DNA of 64,000 nucleotides from CAWHMS01 sp963830495 (lineage in GTDB: Bacteria > Actinomycetota > Actinomycetes > Propionibacteriales > Nocardioidaceae): positions 1,388,477 to 1,452,476 of the forward strand of contig CAWHMS010000002.1 of the NCBI GenBank assembly GCA_963830495.1, read 5' to 3'. Below the pieces are notes generated by a model. It was not told the DNA's origin, ran no database searches, and was given only the letters and a program-made list of their open reading frames with translations. A program made the translations under genes and the position numbers. This document shows, piece by piece, positions 9,236-18,947 of the stretch. Position 1 is the stretch's first letter. Each line of letters begins with the position of its first letter.

Positions 9236-12200
9236 GTGGCGAAACTGCTGAATTCCCTCGGACGGTTCTGCGCTCGGCACTCCCTCGTTGTCATCGGGAT
9301 TTGGATTGCCGCCGCAGTCCTGGTGGGGCTCGCCGTTGCCCGATTGGGTGCAGAGACGAGCAATGACCTGTCGCTACCGGGCACGGGAAGCCAAAAGGTC
9401 CAGGATCTGCTGACCGAGCGGTTCCCACCGCAGCAGAACGGCACCAACCCGATCGTCTTCAACGTCACGCGCGGCAAGCTCACCGATGACGCCAACAAGC
9501 AGGCGGTCAACGCCTCGATCAAGGCGTTGCGCAACACACCGCACGTCTACAGCGTCACCAACCCGCTGAGCAGCTCGGGTCAGACTGCCGGTCTGCTGTC
9601 GAAGGACAAGCAGACCGGGTTTGCGCCGGTGCTGCTCGACGTCGGGTCCGCCGAGCTCAACGAGGAGATCGCAGACGAGGTCTTCGCGGCCGCCACCGAG
9701 CCGGCCGATAAAGTCGGCATCAAGGTCGCCGCAGCGGGATCTCTGGGCACCGAGCTGTCCGATCAGGCGACCGAGAGCAGTGAAGTCATCGGGATCCTGG
9801 CAGCCATGCTGATCCTGACGCTCGTGCTGGGCAGCCTGGTGGCGATGGGCATGCCGATCCTGACCGCGATCATCGGTCTGGGCATCGCCTTGGCGACGAT
9901 CGGTCTGCTCGGCCACCTGGTCGCCATGCCGGACACCGGCGCCACGCTGGCCACGATGATCGGGCTTGGCGTCGGCATCGACTACTCCCTGTTTCTCATC
10001 ACGCGACATCAGGACCAGCTGAAGGCAGGCGTCCCGATGGAGGAGTCGATCGCGCGTGCGGTGGCGACCTCGGGCAGCGCGATCGTCTTCGCCGGCAGCA
10101 CCGTGGTGGTCGCACTCGTCGCGCTGCGGGTCGCCGGCATCCCACTGCTCAGCACCCTCGGGCTGGCCTCGGCGGCAGCGGTGGTGACGGCGGTCCTGGC
10201 CGCGATCTCCTTCCTGCCCGCCATGCTCGGGCTGGTCGGCCGACATATCAGCAACTTGTCGCTGCCGAGCTTCATGCGGCGGCACCGGTCCGGCGGCGGA
10301 ATGTGGGCGAGCTGGGCCGGCGTGGTCGCTCGCCATCCGGTATGGGTCGCGGCGGTGGCCCTGGCCGCGCTGCTGCCGCTGATCGTGCCGGCGCCGAGCC
10401 TGCGGTTCGGTCAGGAGGACATCGGAGCGACGTCACCCGACACCACCGAGCGGCAGGCGTACGACCTGATCACCGCTGGCTTCGGCGTCGGCTACAACGG
10501 GCCGCTCCAGGTCGCCTCGTCGCTGAGCCCACCCGCCAAGCCCAGCAGCGAGTACACCAAGAAGTACGACAAGGCCACTGCCCTCAAGAAGGAGCTGGAC
10601 AAGGCGCAGAAGCAGCTGCCCAAGGAGCAGAAGCAGCTCGAGCAGCAGCAGAAGCAGCTCGAGCGCCAACAGAAGCAGCTGGAAAAGCAGCAGCGCCAGC
10701 TCGAACGGGCGAGCGCGTCCCTGCAAGCCCAGCAGGCCGAGCTCCTGCAGCAGCAGGCGGCGCTGGAGGACGAGGCCGCGCAGCTGCAGGCTGAAGGGGC
10801 AGAGCTCGAGAGCGAAGAAGCGGCACTGGAGCAGCAGGGACAACAGCTCAAGGCGCAGAAGCAACAGCTCAAGGCGGACAAGCAGCAGCTGCAGAACCAG
10901 AAGCGACAGCTGGATGCCCAACAGGCAAGGCTGGAGGACAAGCAGGCCCGGCTCGAAGCCCGCCGGGACGCGCTGCGCGACCGTGCCCAGGCGCTGGCGG
11001 CGAAGGCGCGGCCGCTGGTGCGTCAGTTGGCGCGGATCGAGGTGCAGGAGCGAATCCTCGAGCGACGGATCGCGCGGCTCGACGATCGTCCGCGGCGACA
11101 GGCCCGGCTGGAGGCGCGGCTGGCGCAGCTGCGCACCGAGGAGCAGCAGGTCAGGTCCGAGCTGGCACCGTTGCGCGAACAGGCCGAGCGACTCGCCGAG
11201 CAAGCCCGCGCACTTGCTGAGCAGGCTGCCGAGCTACAGCAACAGGCCAACGCCCTCCAGGCGGAGGGCGACCAACTGGAGGCGGAGGCCAATCAGCTGC
11301 AGGCGGAGGGCGACCAGCTCAAGGCCGAGGCGCAGCAGCTCAAGGCCGAGGCGGACCAGCTGGCGAGACAGGCGGCGAGCCTGCCGAGCCAGGCGGCCCG
11401 TCTCGACCAGGAGAAGACGGCGCTGGAGCAGGAAGGAGCGGGCCTGCTTCAGCAGGCCAACGCGTTGCAGGCGCAGGGCGACCAGCTGCAAGCCGAGGGT
11501 GACCAGTTGCAGCAGGAAGGTAACGAGCTGCAGCAGCAGGGTGACGAGCTGAAGGCGCAGCAGAAGCAGGCGGAGCAGGAGCAGAAGCAGGCCGAGAAGT
11601 TGCAGAAGCAGCTCACGAACATGCTCACGGCCGCGGGTGGTGACGATCGCGGCACCGACCCGCGCGTCGTCGACCTGCAGACGGCGCTGTCCGACACGTC
11701 CGGAGTGGTGAGCCTGACTCCGCCGCAGATCAACACCAAGGGCGATGTGGTGGTGCTGTCCGCCGTACCGTCGACGTCGCCGGCATCGGTCGCGACGGCC
11801 GACCTGCTCGGGACGGTGCGTGACGACGTGATCCCGCCGGTGGAGGACGAGGGCGGTATCACGTCGTACGTCGGCGGCTACACCGCGTCGTACGTCGATC
11901 TCGCCGCTCTCATCTCGGAGCGGTTGCTGTTGGTCATCGCGACCGTGATCCTGCTGGGATTCCTGCTGCTGATGATCGCCTTCCGGTCGCTGCTCGTGCC
12001 GCTGCAGGCGGCGGTCACCAACGTCTTGTCGGCGGCGGCGGCCTTCGGCGTGCTCACAGCGACCTTCCAATGGGGATGGGGTGTGTCCCTGATCGGGATC
12101 GACACCGCCAGCGACGGCGTGCCCATCGCGAGCTATGTGCCGCTGATGATGTTCGCGGTGCTGTTCGGGCTCTCGATGGACTACGAGGTGTTCCTCGTCA

Positions 12201-12568
12201 GCCACATCCAGCAGCACCACCTGGGCGGCGAGCCGGCCCGTCAGGCGGTGGCCTCCGGCCTCCGCTCGAGCGCGCGCATCACGACCGCTGCCTGCCTCAT
12301 CATGACCTCGGTCTTCGCGAGCTTCATCCTCAACGGTGATCCGACGATCAAGCAGTTCGGGGTGGGACTGGCGACGGCCGTCTTCCTCGCGGGAATCCTG
12401 GTGGTGACACTCGCGCCAGCAGCCATCACGCTGATGGGGGAGGCGGCCTGGTGGTTGCCGCGCTGGCTGGACCGGCTGCTGCCGCACATCAACATCGAAG
12501 GTGAGCAGGAGGCTGGACCCGCTCCCGATGATCCGCGCAGTGGATCCGGGCAGCTCGTCAATCCGTAA
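9236..12568 (+). CDS. MMPL-family exporter with long coiled-coil insert
   Basis: 1110 residues from GTG 9236 (AGGGGAG upstream). RND/MMPL architecture: first helix at ~15-37, extracytoplasmic loop, helices ~180-350 including GLGVGIDYSLFL, a seventh helix at ~365-385, a second loop, then helices from ~905 on including LFGLSMDYEVFLVSHI. Usual actinobacterial members are ~700-750 residues. The excess is a Gln/Glu/Lys/Ala coiled coil from ~436 to ~798 in the second extracytoplasmic loop, with clear heptads such as QLEAEAN QLQAEGD. MMPL proteins export lipids or drugs driven by protons. The coil may dock a partner or span the envelope (inference). Monocistronic. Confidence 0.9.
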   Translation: MAKLLNSLGRFCARHSLVVIGIWIAAAVLVGLAVARLGAETSNDLSLPGTGSQKVQDLLTERFPPQQNGTNPIVFNVTRGKLTDDANKQAVNASIKALRNTPHVYSVTNPLSSSGQTAGLLSKDKQTGFAPVLLDVGSAELNEEIADEVFAAATEPADKVGIKVAAAGSLGTELSDQATESSEVIGILAAMLILTLVLGSLVAMGMPILTAIIGLGIALATIGLLGHLVAMPDTGATLATMIGLGVGIDYSLFLITRHQDQLKAGVPMEESIARAVATSGSAIVFAGSTVVVALVALRVAGIPLLSTLGLASAAAVVTAVLAAISFLPAMLGLVGRHISNLSLPSFMRRHRSGGGMWASWAGVVARHPVWVAAVALAALLPLIVPAPSLRFGQEDIGATSPDTTERQAYDLITAGFGVGYNGPLQVASSLSPPAKPSSEYTKKYDKATALKKELDKAQKQLPKEQKQLEQQQKQLERQQKQLEKQQRQLERASASLQAQQAELLQQQAALEDEAAQLQAEGAELESEEAALEQQGQQLKAQKQQLKADKQQLQNQKRQLDAQQARLEDKQARLEARRDALRDRAQALAAKARPLVRQLARIEVQERILERRIARLDDRPRRQARLEARLAQLRTEEQQVRSELAPLREQAERLAEQARALAEQAAELQQQANALQAEGDQLEAEANQLQAEGDQLKAEAQQLKAEADQLARQAASLPSQAARLDQEKTALEQEGAGLLQQANALQAQGDQLQAEGDQLQQEGNELQQQGDELKAQQKQAEQEQKQAEKLQKQLTNMLTAAGGDDRGTDPRVVDLQTALSDTSGVVSLTPPQINTKGDVVVLSAVPSTSPASVATADLLGTVRDDVIPPVEDEGGITSYVGGYTASYVDLAALISERLLLVIATVILLGFLLLMIAFRSLLVPLQAAVTNVLSAAAAFGVLTATFQWGWGVSLIGIDTASDGVPIASYVPLMMFAVLFGLSMDYEVFLVSHIQQHHLGGEPARQAVASGLRSSARITTAACLIMTSVFASFILNGDPTIKQFGVGLATAVFLAGILVVTLAPAAITLMGEAAWWLPRWLDRLLPHINIEGEQEAGPAPDDPRSGSGQLVNP

Positions 12569-12603
12569 CGGGTGCTGACGACGCGCCGCCCTCCGCGCAC
12601 GAT

Positions 12604-12720
12604 ATGGAGATGGCGACCGCGGCCGCGACGACCGGGCACAGACGGGGCTCGATAGCTCGGTTTCTCCCCGTTCTGGACTGGTTGCCCCGGTATCGCAGCC
12701 CACTGAGTTACTTTCGACGT
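12604..12720 (+). pseudogene. 5' remnant of a SulP-type transporter
   Basis: The frame reads GSIARFLPVLDWLPRYRS at about 12646-12699, matching the start of the SulP protein at 18948 (GLLRRYFPILEWLPAYRR). After that the frame runs into unrelated Gly/Ala-rich sequence and no transmembrane segments follow, so only ~18 codons survive. It is the only recognisable content in the 370-bp gap between the MMPL gene and the sulfatase. Similarity is short and read by eye. Confidence 0.5.
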
Positions 12721-12936
12721 GAAGGTCGCCTATGCCGCAAGTCCAAGGCGGCATGTGGTCATGGCTCCGGGGCGGCGGGAACAGCGGCGCCCGGTGCTGG
12801 CCATGGCGGTAGGTCGAACGTGTGAATCCTCATCGCGATCACCCACAGGGGGTAATGCCGCCCGATACGGCGACGGGTCACAGTAGAGACGGATCGCTGT
12901 CGGCGCGGAGCCGACCGCTGACCACCCACGAGGAAG

Positions 12937-15356
12937 GTGGCGAGGACGTTGACTGAACCGGATCGCACCAGTCTTCCGATCAGGCGAACGACGTACGCAG
13001 GAGTGACCAATCGGACACTGTCCGGCTCCGAGCCGGACTGGAACCTGATCGGGCATCCGACACCACCCGCGGGTGCGCCCAATGTCCTCCTCGTGCTGAT
13101 CGACGATGCGGGTTTCGGCAATCCGAGCACCTTCGGTGGTCCGATCCAGACGCCCAACTTCACGCGAATGGCTGCGGGTGGGCTGCGCTACAACCGGATG
13201 CACGTGACGGCGTTGTGCTCGCCGACGCGGGCGGCCCTGTTGACCGGCCGGAACAACCACGCCGTGGGCTTCGGCTCCGTCGGCGAGTTCGCCGGCGGTT
13301 TCCCCGGCTACTCAGCCACGCTGCCCCGAGACTGCGCGACGCTCCCTCGGATTCTGCGGGACAACGGCTACAGCACGGCGGCGTTCGGCAAGTGGCATCT
13401 GACACCGGACGGACAGCAAGGCCCGGCTGGTCCCTTCGACCGGTGGCCGAACGGCTGGGGGTTCGACTACTTCTACGGCTTCCTCGGTGGCGGCTCCAGC
13501 CAATGGGACCCCTGCCTGACCGAGAACCAGAAGATCATCGGTACGCCGGCTGAGTACTACGACGAGGAGGACCCGTACTACTTCCCCGACGCGATGGCAG
13601 ACAAGACCATCGGGTGGCTGCACGGCATCCGCGCGCAGGATGCCGAGAAGCCCTTCTTCGCCTACTTCTCGACGGGCTGCAGCCATGCACCGCACCACGT
13701 CACGACGGAGTGGGCGGACAAGTACAAGGGCAAGTTCGACCAGGGCTGGGACCGGTTGCGCGAGGAGACCTTCGCCCGCCAGAAGGAGCTGGGTGTCATC
13801 CCGCCGGACGCGGAGCTGACACCGCGCGATCCCGCGTTCCCTGCGTGGGAGGACGTGCCGGACAAGCTCAAGTCGTTCTACGCCCGTCAGATGGAGGTTT
13901 ACGCCGGATACTCGGAGAATGCCGACTACAACGTCGGACGCGTGATCGACGCGATTGATGAGCTCGGCGAGCTCGACAACACGCTGATCATCTGGATCTG
14001 GGGAGACAACGGCGCGAGCATGGAGGGGACCGTCACTGGTTCGTTCAACGAGCTGACGATGCAGAACGGGATACCGCTCACAGACGAGATGCAGCTGCAG
14101 CTGTCGGAGCGGTACGGCGGGGTCGACGCATGGAGCACGTCCCGAATGGCTCCGCACTACAGCGCAGCCTGGGCATGGGCAGGCAACACACCGTTCCAGT
14201 GGGGCAAGCAGGTCGGCTCTCACCTCGGCGGGACCCGATGCCCCATGGTCCTGCATTGGCCGGAGCACATCGGCGACTCCGGTGGCCTCCGCTCGCAGTT
14301 CGCGCACGTGATCGACATCGCTCCCATGGTCCTCGACGTGGCCGGGATCCCGATCCCCAATACGGTCGACGGGATCGAGCAACAGCCCATGCATGGGACG
14401 TCGTTCGTCGCGTCGCTGTCAGAAGCCGATGCACCCGAGCACCGAACTCAGCAGTACTTCGAGACCATCGGCAACCGGGCGATGTACAGGGACGGCTGGT
14501 GGCTGGCGATGAAGACCGAGCGCATCCCCTGGGTGATCACCCCGGACGCGCTCAGGCCCTACGCACCCGATGTGTGGGACCCGGATGCCGGCCCCGCCGA
14601 GCTGTACTACCTGCCGGACGACTTCACCCAAGCCCGGGATCTCTCAGTGGACAACCCGGACAAGGTTCGCGAGCTCCGGAGCTCTTCTGGCAGGAGGCCG
14701 AGCAGTACCAGGTGCTGCCGCTGCTCGCGACCCTGTCCACCTTCTTCGGGATGCTGCCGCCGCTGCCGGAGCAGACGACCTTCGAGTTCCGTGGCGACGT
14801 GGAGGACGTGATGCCCGGGATGATCCCGAGGATCTACAACCACTCCTACGCGATCACCGCTGACATCGTCGTCCCGGAAGACGGCGCGGAGGGGGTCATC
14901 GTGGCTGAGGCAGATCACCTCGGCGGATTCACCCTGTACGTCAAGGACGGCAAGCTCACCCACACCTACTCGATGATGGGCGTGTTCGTCTTCCAGCAGG
15001 TCGCCGAGGAAGCGCTACCGACCGGAGACGTGACCGTTCGCATGGAGTTCGAAGCGGACGAGGCCAAACCGGCGACCGGTGGCGAGGTGACGCTGTACAT
15101 CGACGGCCGTCCTGTCGGCAAGGGGCGCATGGATCACACCGTGCCGATTCGGTTCTCCGGGTATTCGGGCATGGACATCGGCAGGGACAACGGCGGCGTC
15201 GTCGATCTCGCCTACGAGAGCCAAAAGCCGTTCGCGTTCACCGGGACCGTCAAGAAGGTGGTGTTCGACATCAGGCCGCACCTGTCTGACCAGGACGAGC
15301 TGACCATCCACACGTCCGAGCAGCACGGACAGGCCGCCCACGGCCTGTCGGCCTGA
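12937..15356 (+). pseudogene. arylsulfatase, split by a one-base frameshift
   Basis: Repaired, this is a ~805-residue arylsulfatase. The first frame (GTG 12937; TTG 12949 is an alternative behind GCGAGG) has the metal site VLIDDAGFGN, the formylglycine site CSPTRAALLTGRN with Cys94, and GKWHL. At ~14677 a base is missing: the frame passes from DKVREL to the wrong phase, while the next phase continues PELFWQEAEQYQVLPLL through the C-terminal beta domain to 15356. The downstream phase has no start of its own near the join. Intact enzymes hydrolyse sulfate esters after Cys oxidation by a formylglycine-generating enzyme. No signal peptide. The deletion sits next to a GC run, so a sequencing error is possible; if so the gene is active. 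Confidence 0.85.
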
Positions 15357-15377
15357 CGCCGGCCGAGGAGGATCGCC

Positions 15378-15893
15378 ATGGCATTCGACCACGAGACAAC
15401 CAACGTACTCATCGGCGGTTATCTGTCGACCGACGCGGCCCACGAGGACTACGAGGCCGTGCTGGATTGCGGGGCACGGCTGTGGGGTGCAGTCGTCGTC
15501 AGCCGGGACCTCGAGGGCAACGTTTCGGTGGAGCAGACCGATCACATGGTGGAGGAAGGCTCCGCCGGGCTGGCTGCTGTGGGGTTCGCGGTTGGACTCT
15601 TCGCGCCACCACTTCTCGCTGCGACCGCGATCGGAGCAGCTGTGGGGGCGGTCGGAGGTAAGGCCTTGCACAAGAAAACGGGCAGCAAGGTCGAGGAAAT
15701 GGCCGGCGAGACTATCCCCATCGGCGGCGCCGGACTGATCGTCGCCTACAAGCACGCGGATGCACCGACCGTTGAACCTGCTGTCGCCCGCGCGGTCAAG
15801 AAGGTAGTCGGCCAGGCGGAGGGACACCACGTCAAGGCCCTCAAGGGCGCGCTCGCTGAGGCTCAGCAAAAGATGGACGACTCCTCCAGCTAG
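15378..15893 (+). CDS. DUF1269-like small membrane protein
   Basis: 171 residues, strong site GAGGAGGATCGCC before the ATG, 21 bp after the sulfatase. N-terminal half: VLIGGYLSTDAAHEDYEAVL, the pattern of DUF1269-type proteins. The middle (~residues 65-95) is a Gly/Ala-rich hydrophobic hairpin, LAAVGFAVGLFAPPLLAATA, that probably enters the membrane. The C-terminal part has a basic amphipathic helix. The family is linked to stress and envelope operons but has no known activity. Confidence 0.75.
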   Translation: MAFDHETTNVLIGGYLSTDAAHEDYEAVLDCGARLWGAVVVSRDLEGNVSVEQTDHMVEEGSAGLAAVGFAVGLFAPPLLAATAIGAAVGAVGGKALHKKTGSKVEEMAGETIPIGGAGLIVAYKHADAPTVEPAVARAVKKVVGQAEGHHVKALKGALAEAQQKMDDSSS

Positions 15894-16000
15894 CAGTCCG
15901 TGACGCTCGCGGACATGCTGGACCCGGCACTGATGGTCAAGCAGCGGCAGTCCCACCGGCGGAATGCAGTGCCGACTGGCAGACCTTGCGGGAACGACAG

Positions 16001-16603
16001 ATGTTGGACGACCACGGGAGTACGGCGAGCGGAGATCCGAACTCTGCGCGATGGGTGATCATCGGCTGGGTCCTGCTGGTGCGAGCGGTACTCGTCCTCG
16101 GCCTGGGCGTGGCGTTTCTCAGCTCGGGGACGACCCGCCCGGTGCTCGGCAACCTGATCGCTGTCTACTGGCTGATCGGCGCGCTGGCCACCCTCGGCTG
16201 GGCGCGGGCTAACCGTGCGGCCCGCGGCTTCCGGCTCGCAACGGTCGCTGGTGTCCTCGGTGTGATCTCTGCGGTCGTTCTGCTTGCGCGTTCGCTGATC
16301 GCGGACGTCGTGTCGACCGACGTCGTCCTGGCCTTGTTCGGTGCAACGGCGGTGTTCACGGGGACCCTGAGACTGATCGGGGCATTCCACGATGATCAGG
16401 CTGCCTATCAGAGAAGGACGGCCTACCGAATCACGCTGGGCCTGACCGAGCTGGGGCTCGGCATCGTCCTGATCGCGACAGATGAGCTCGCTCGGCCCGT
16501 GGCAACGGCAGCGGGTCTGTGGGGCTTGGTAGGCGGCACGGTCATGTTGCTTGACGCGGTCGATCTGCGCCGGAAGTATGCCCGCCACTGCGGCTTCGAC
16601 TGA
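16001..16603 (+). CDS. HdeD/DUF308-like membrane protein
   Basis: 200 residues from ATG 16001. Six hydrophobic helices in three hairpins, with the repeat pattern of HdeD proteins (for example TAVFTGTLRLIGAF and a last hairpin GLWGLVGGTVMLLDAV). HdeD members sit in the cytoplasmic membrane and are tied to acid or general stress resistance; here the role is inferred only from family. It follows the DUF1269-like gene by 107 bp on the same strand, so the two may form a stress operon. TTG 15986 is a longer alternative start. Confidence 0.7.
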   Translation: MLDDHGSTASGDPNSARWVIIGWVLLVRAVLVLGLGVAFLSSGTTRPVLGNLIAVYWLIGALATLGWARANRAARGFRLATVAGVLGVISAVVLLARSLIADVVSTDVVLALFGATAVFTGTLRLIGAFHDDQAAYQRRTAYRITLGLTELGLGIVLIATDELARPVATAAGLWGLVGGTVMLLDAVDLRRKYARHCGFD

Positions 16604-16787
16604 ATGGGAGAGCTCCGCAGCGGGCCTACTCGCGGCGTCGAGCCACCTTGCACCGTAGCCTCGGCTGCGCGACGCCGGCCGAGTTCGAGGGCGCTCGGCG
16701 GCCCTCACCCGAGAGCCGCAAGACGCATGCGAGCGGCAAGGCCCGGACGTGCTTCACCTTTCAGGTAATTGAGTCAATGCCCGACAG

Positions 16788-16991
16788 CTATTGATTCGAT
16801 GTCGAGCACGATCTGACAAACGCAGACGGCTCCGTGACGCGAGGCGTTCCCACGATCGTGAGTTGGGTCTGTCGCGCCACCTGGATGACGTCGATGTCGG
16901 CGAGCGCCGCCATCATCAGCGGACCGATCGACTCAGCGACCTGGATCTCGTACTTCACGGCTTCGGGATGCCTGCCGCCCCTCAGAGCCAC
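16788..16991 (-). CDS. small protein, second of a pair (copy 1), 3' end altered
   Basis: 67 residues; the likely true start is VKYEIQVAESIG (GTG at 16958). The start VKYEIQVAESIGPLMMAAL matches the second protein of the other pair (MRYEIRVAGRIGPVLTAAL, 23396-23623). After QTQLTIVGTPRVTEP the two diverge; another phase reads QIVLDIESIAVGH, which looks more like the expected LDRLTRLGLEV end, so a small frameshift may have shortened this copy. It overlaps the end of the first gene of the pair. No domain of known function. Confidence 0.5.
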   Translation of the reverse strand: MALRGGRHPEAVKYEIQVAESIGPLMMAALADIDVIQVARQTQLTIVGTPRVTEPSAFVRSCSTSNQ

Positions 16992-17236
16992 ATTGCTGCC
17001 CCCCGGGGCGCGGGCGCCAACTCGGGCACCCTGCGGAGACCACGCACGCTGAGTCCCAGGCCATGCAGCTCATCGAGGACGCAGAGCAGTGCTGACTCAT
17101 CAGGAACCGAGGCGATGATCGAGGTCCCGACAGACTGGGTGGTCAGGAGGACAGGTCCGAGCGCTTTTCGCACCTGCGCCATGACGCTGCCACCCAGGGG
17201 ACCAACGACTTGCAGTTCATACATCCAGCGAGACAT
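16982..17236 (-). CDS. small protein, first of a pair (copy 1)
   Basis: 84 residues beginning MSRWMYELQVVGPLGG. It parallels the first protein of the second pair (MTQWTYEVHVNGDVDD, 23620-23847): Trp-x-Tyr-Glu start, a beta-rich middle, and a closing helix DESALLCVLDELHGLGLSV matching DQAALIGMLTRLQDLGLKV. The DQAAL..L..L..LGL pattern recalls a common family of ~75-residue actinobacterial proteins of unknown role. Translationally coupled to the following gene by overlap. Weak ribosome site. Confidence 0.6.
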   Translation of the reverse strand: MSRWMYELQVVGPLGGSVMAQVRKALGPVLLTTQSVGTSIIASVPDESALLCVLDELHGLGLSVRGLRRVPELAPAPRGAAMWL

Positions 17237-17575
17237 GGCGTACCAATCTGAGCGGGCCTGATGTGATGGCCTCGACGGTGCCAGCCGCGGCCGTGCTTCG
17301 CCTTATCCGCAACGGATAGTCATGATCGGGCCTAATTGGGGGTGCATCTCCTGGCTGAGGGGTCAGAGTGGTGTCTGAGTCCGCCGGCGGGAGAGCACTG
17401 GTCAAGCCTGGTCCGCGAGATCTATGCCTAGATCGTGCCCCTGCCGGTGAACGAGGAGGCGGTTGATGGCTGCTGGGATAACGCGCCCCGCCGCGTGCGG
17501 AGAGCACTGAACCATTGGGCCGCTGCGAGCCTCTTCTGGACGATCGGTATTCAGGGTTGAGGAGGAGATCGGGGG
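17237..17575. other. stretch without a recognised gene
   Basis: 339 bases between the paired small genes and the IS110 remnant. No ORF with convincing homology on either strand. It probably contains the left end of the IS110 element, but I could not define its border. Confidence 0.4.
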
Positions 17576-18689
17576 CTGTTCTTGGGTGAGGACTGGGCCG
17601 AGGCCCATCCCGACATCGAGCTCCAAGACGATCAGGGACGCGTGCTGGCACGTCGTCGACTGCCTGAGGGCATGGCCGGGCTGACCAAGCTCCACGCCCT
17701 GATCGCGGACCATCTCGACGACGAGGACGAGCCCGAGTCTGTGCTGGTCGGGATCGAACCGACCGGGGCGGCTGGGTCCACGCCCTGGTCGCGGCGGGCT
17801 ACACGGGTGTACGCCATCAACCCCAAACAGGCTGCCCGCTACCGGGAACGGCACACCACCTCCGGTGCCATCGTGTCGTGGCCGGGGACAGTGAGCAGGC
17901 CGAGGTCCTCAAGACCGTGGCCCGCACCCATCAGACGATGATCTGGACCCGGCAACGACAGGCCAAGCAGCTGCGCTCGATGCTGCGGGAGTTCTACCCC
18001 GCCGCCCTTGAGGCGTTCGGGGAGGACCTGGCCGGACGAGACGCACTCGCGCTGCTCGCGATCGCCCCCACCCCCGCCGCCGGGCGCACGTTGACCAAGT
18101 CGCGGCTGATCAGCGTGCTGCGCAAGGCCGGACGGCAGCGGAACCTGCAAACCCGGGCCGAGGAGATCCTGACCGTGCTCCGCGGAGCACCTCGGGCTCT
18201 CCGACACGCTCACCGAGGCCTGCGGCATCAGCGTCGGGTCGCTGGTCGCCGTACTCACCACCATGGTCGCGCAGGGCCGCCGCCCTCGAAGGCGAGGTGC
18301 CGCGGTGTTTTGGCCAGCACCCGGACGCTGAGATCATCACCAGCCAACCCGGCCTCGGTGTGGTCCTCGGGGCCCGGGTGCTCGCCGAGTTCGGCGACGA
18401 CAAGGCCCGCGACGCCGACGCCAACAGCCGCCGCAACTACGCCGGCACCAGCCCGATCACCAAGACCTCCGGCACCCGACGGGTAGTCCTGGCCCGCTAC
18501 GCACCGAACAAACGACTCGCCGACGCACTCCACCAGCAAGCGTTCGCAGCACTGACCGCCTCGCCAGGCGCTCGTGCCTTCTACGACCACCACCGCCGCC
18601 CGCGGCGCCACCCACACCAAGCACTCCGGACCCTGTCCAACCGCCTCGTCGGCATCCTCCACGGCTGCCTACGCCACCGCACCATCTAG
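17576..18689 (+). pseudogene. IS110-family transposase, decayed
   Basis: Three phases must be joined to read the protein. N-terminal RuvC-like part: GEDWAEAHPDIELQDDQGRV, VLVGIE, then a double frameshift in which GGWVHALVAAGYT appears in another phase at ~17768-17808, then YAINPKQAARYRERHTTSGA. The expected K-S-D-P-x-D-A segment of the DEDD site is missing: the text jumps directly to VAGDSEQAE, so ~20 codons are deleted. The C-terminal transposase_20 part (ITSQPGLGVVLGARVLAEFG, RNYAGTSPITKTSGT) is in a third phase to 18689. It cannot be active. Confidence 0.85.
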
Positions 18690-18947
18690 GACGAAGCCAC
18701 CGCATGGGCTCATCGCCAACCCGCAGCCGCTTGACGACATACGGCCCTGGGATATCTAGGCGTCGGTTCTCGCGCTCTTGGAGGTATGGCGACGTCCCGA
18801 GACGGCTATCTGTCCACTCAACTGAGAGGCCGATCGCCACCAGTCGACGCGATCGACCTCTCTCGTCGGCGCATCCGCGTCGATCGCCTGTGCAGTCCTC
18901 GACATTGCCCCTTCTGGGTGATGCGCAGCGACGTCGCCCGATCAACC

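Noticed and set aside
10600..11620. Repetitive DNA that at first looks like a tandem or CRISPR-like array
   Set aside because: Repeats are imperfect, in frame and encode heptads; there are no equal-length spacers and no cas genes.
10433..12754. Long minus-strand ORFs of 256 and 506 codons inside the MMPL gene
   Set aside because: They are antisense shadows of the GC-rich coiled-coil region; Leu/Arg/Gln-only composition, no start signals and no domain.
18786..18947. Longer N-terminus for SulP beginning at 18786
   Set aside because: The extra ~54 residues are Arg/Ser-rich with no family resemblance and overlap the end of IS110-derived DNA; the family signature starts after 18948.
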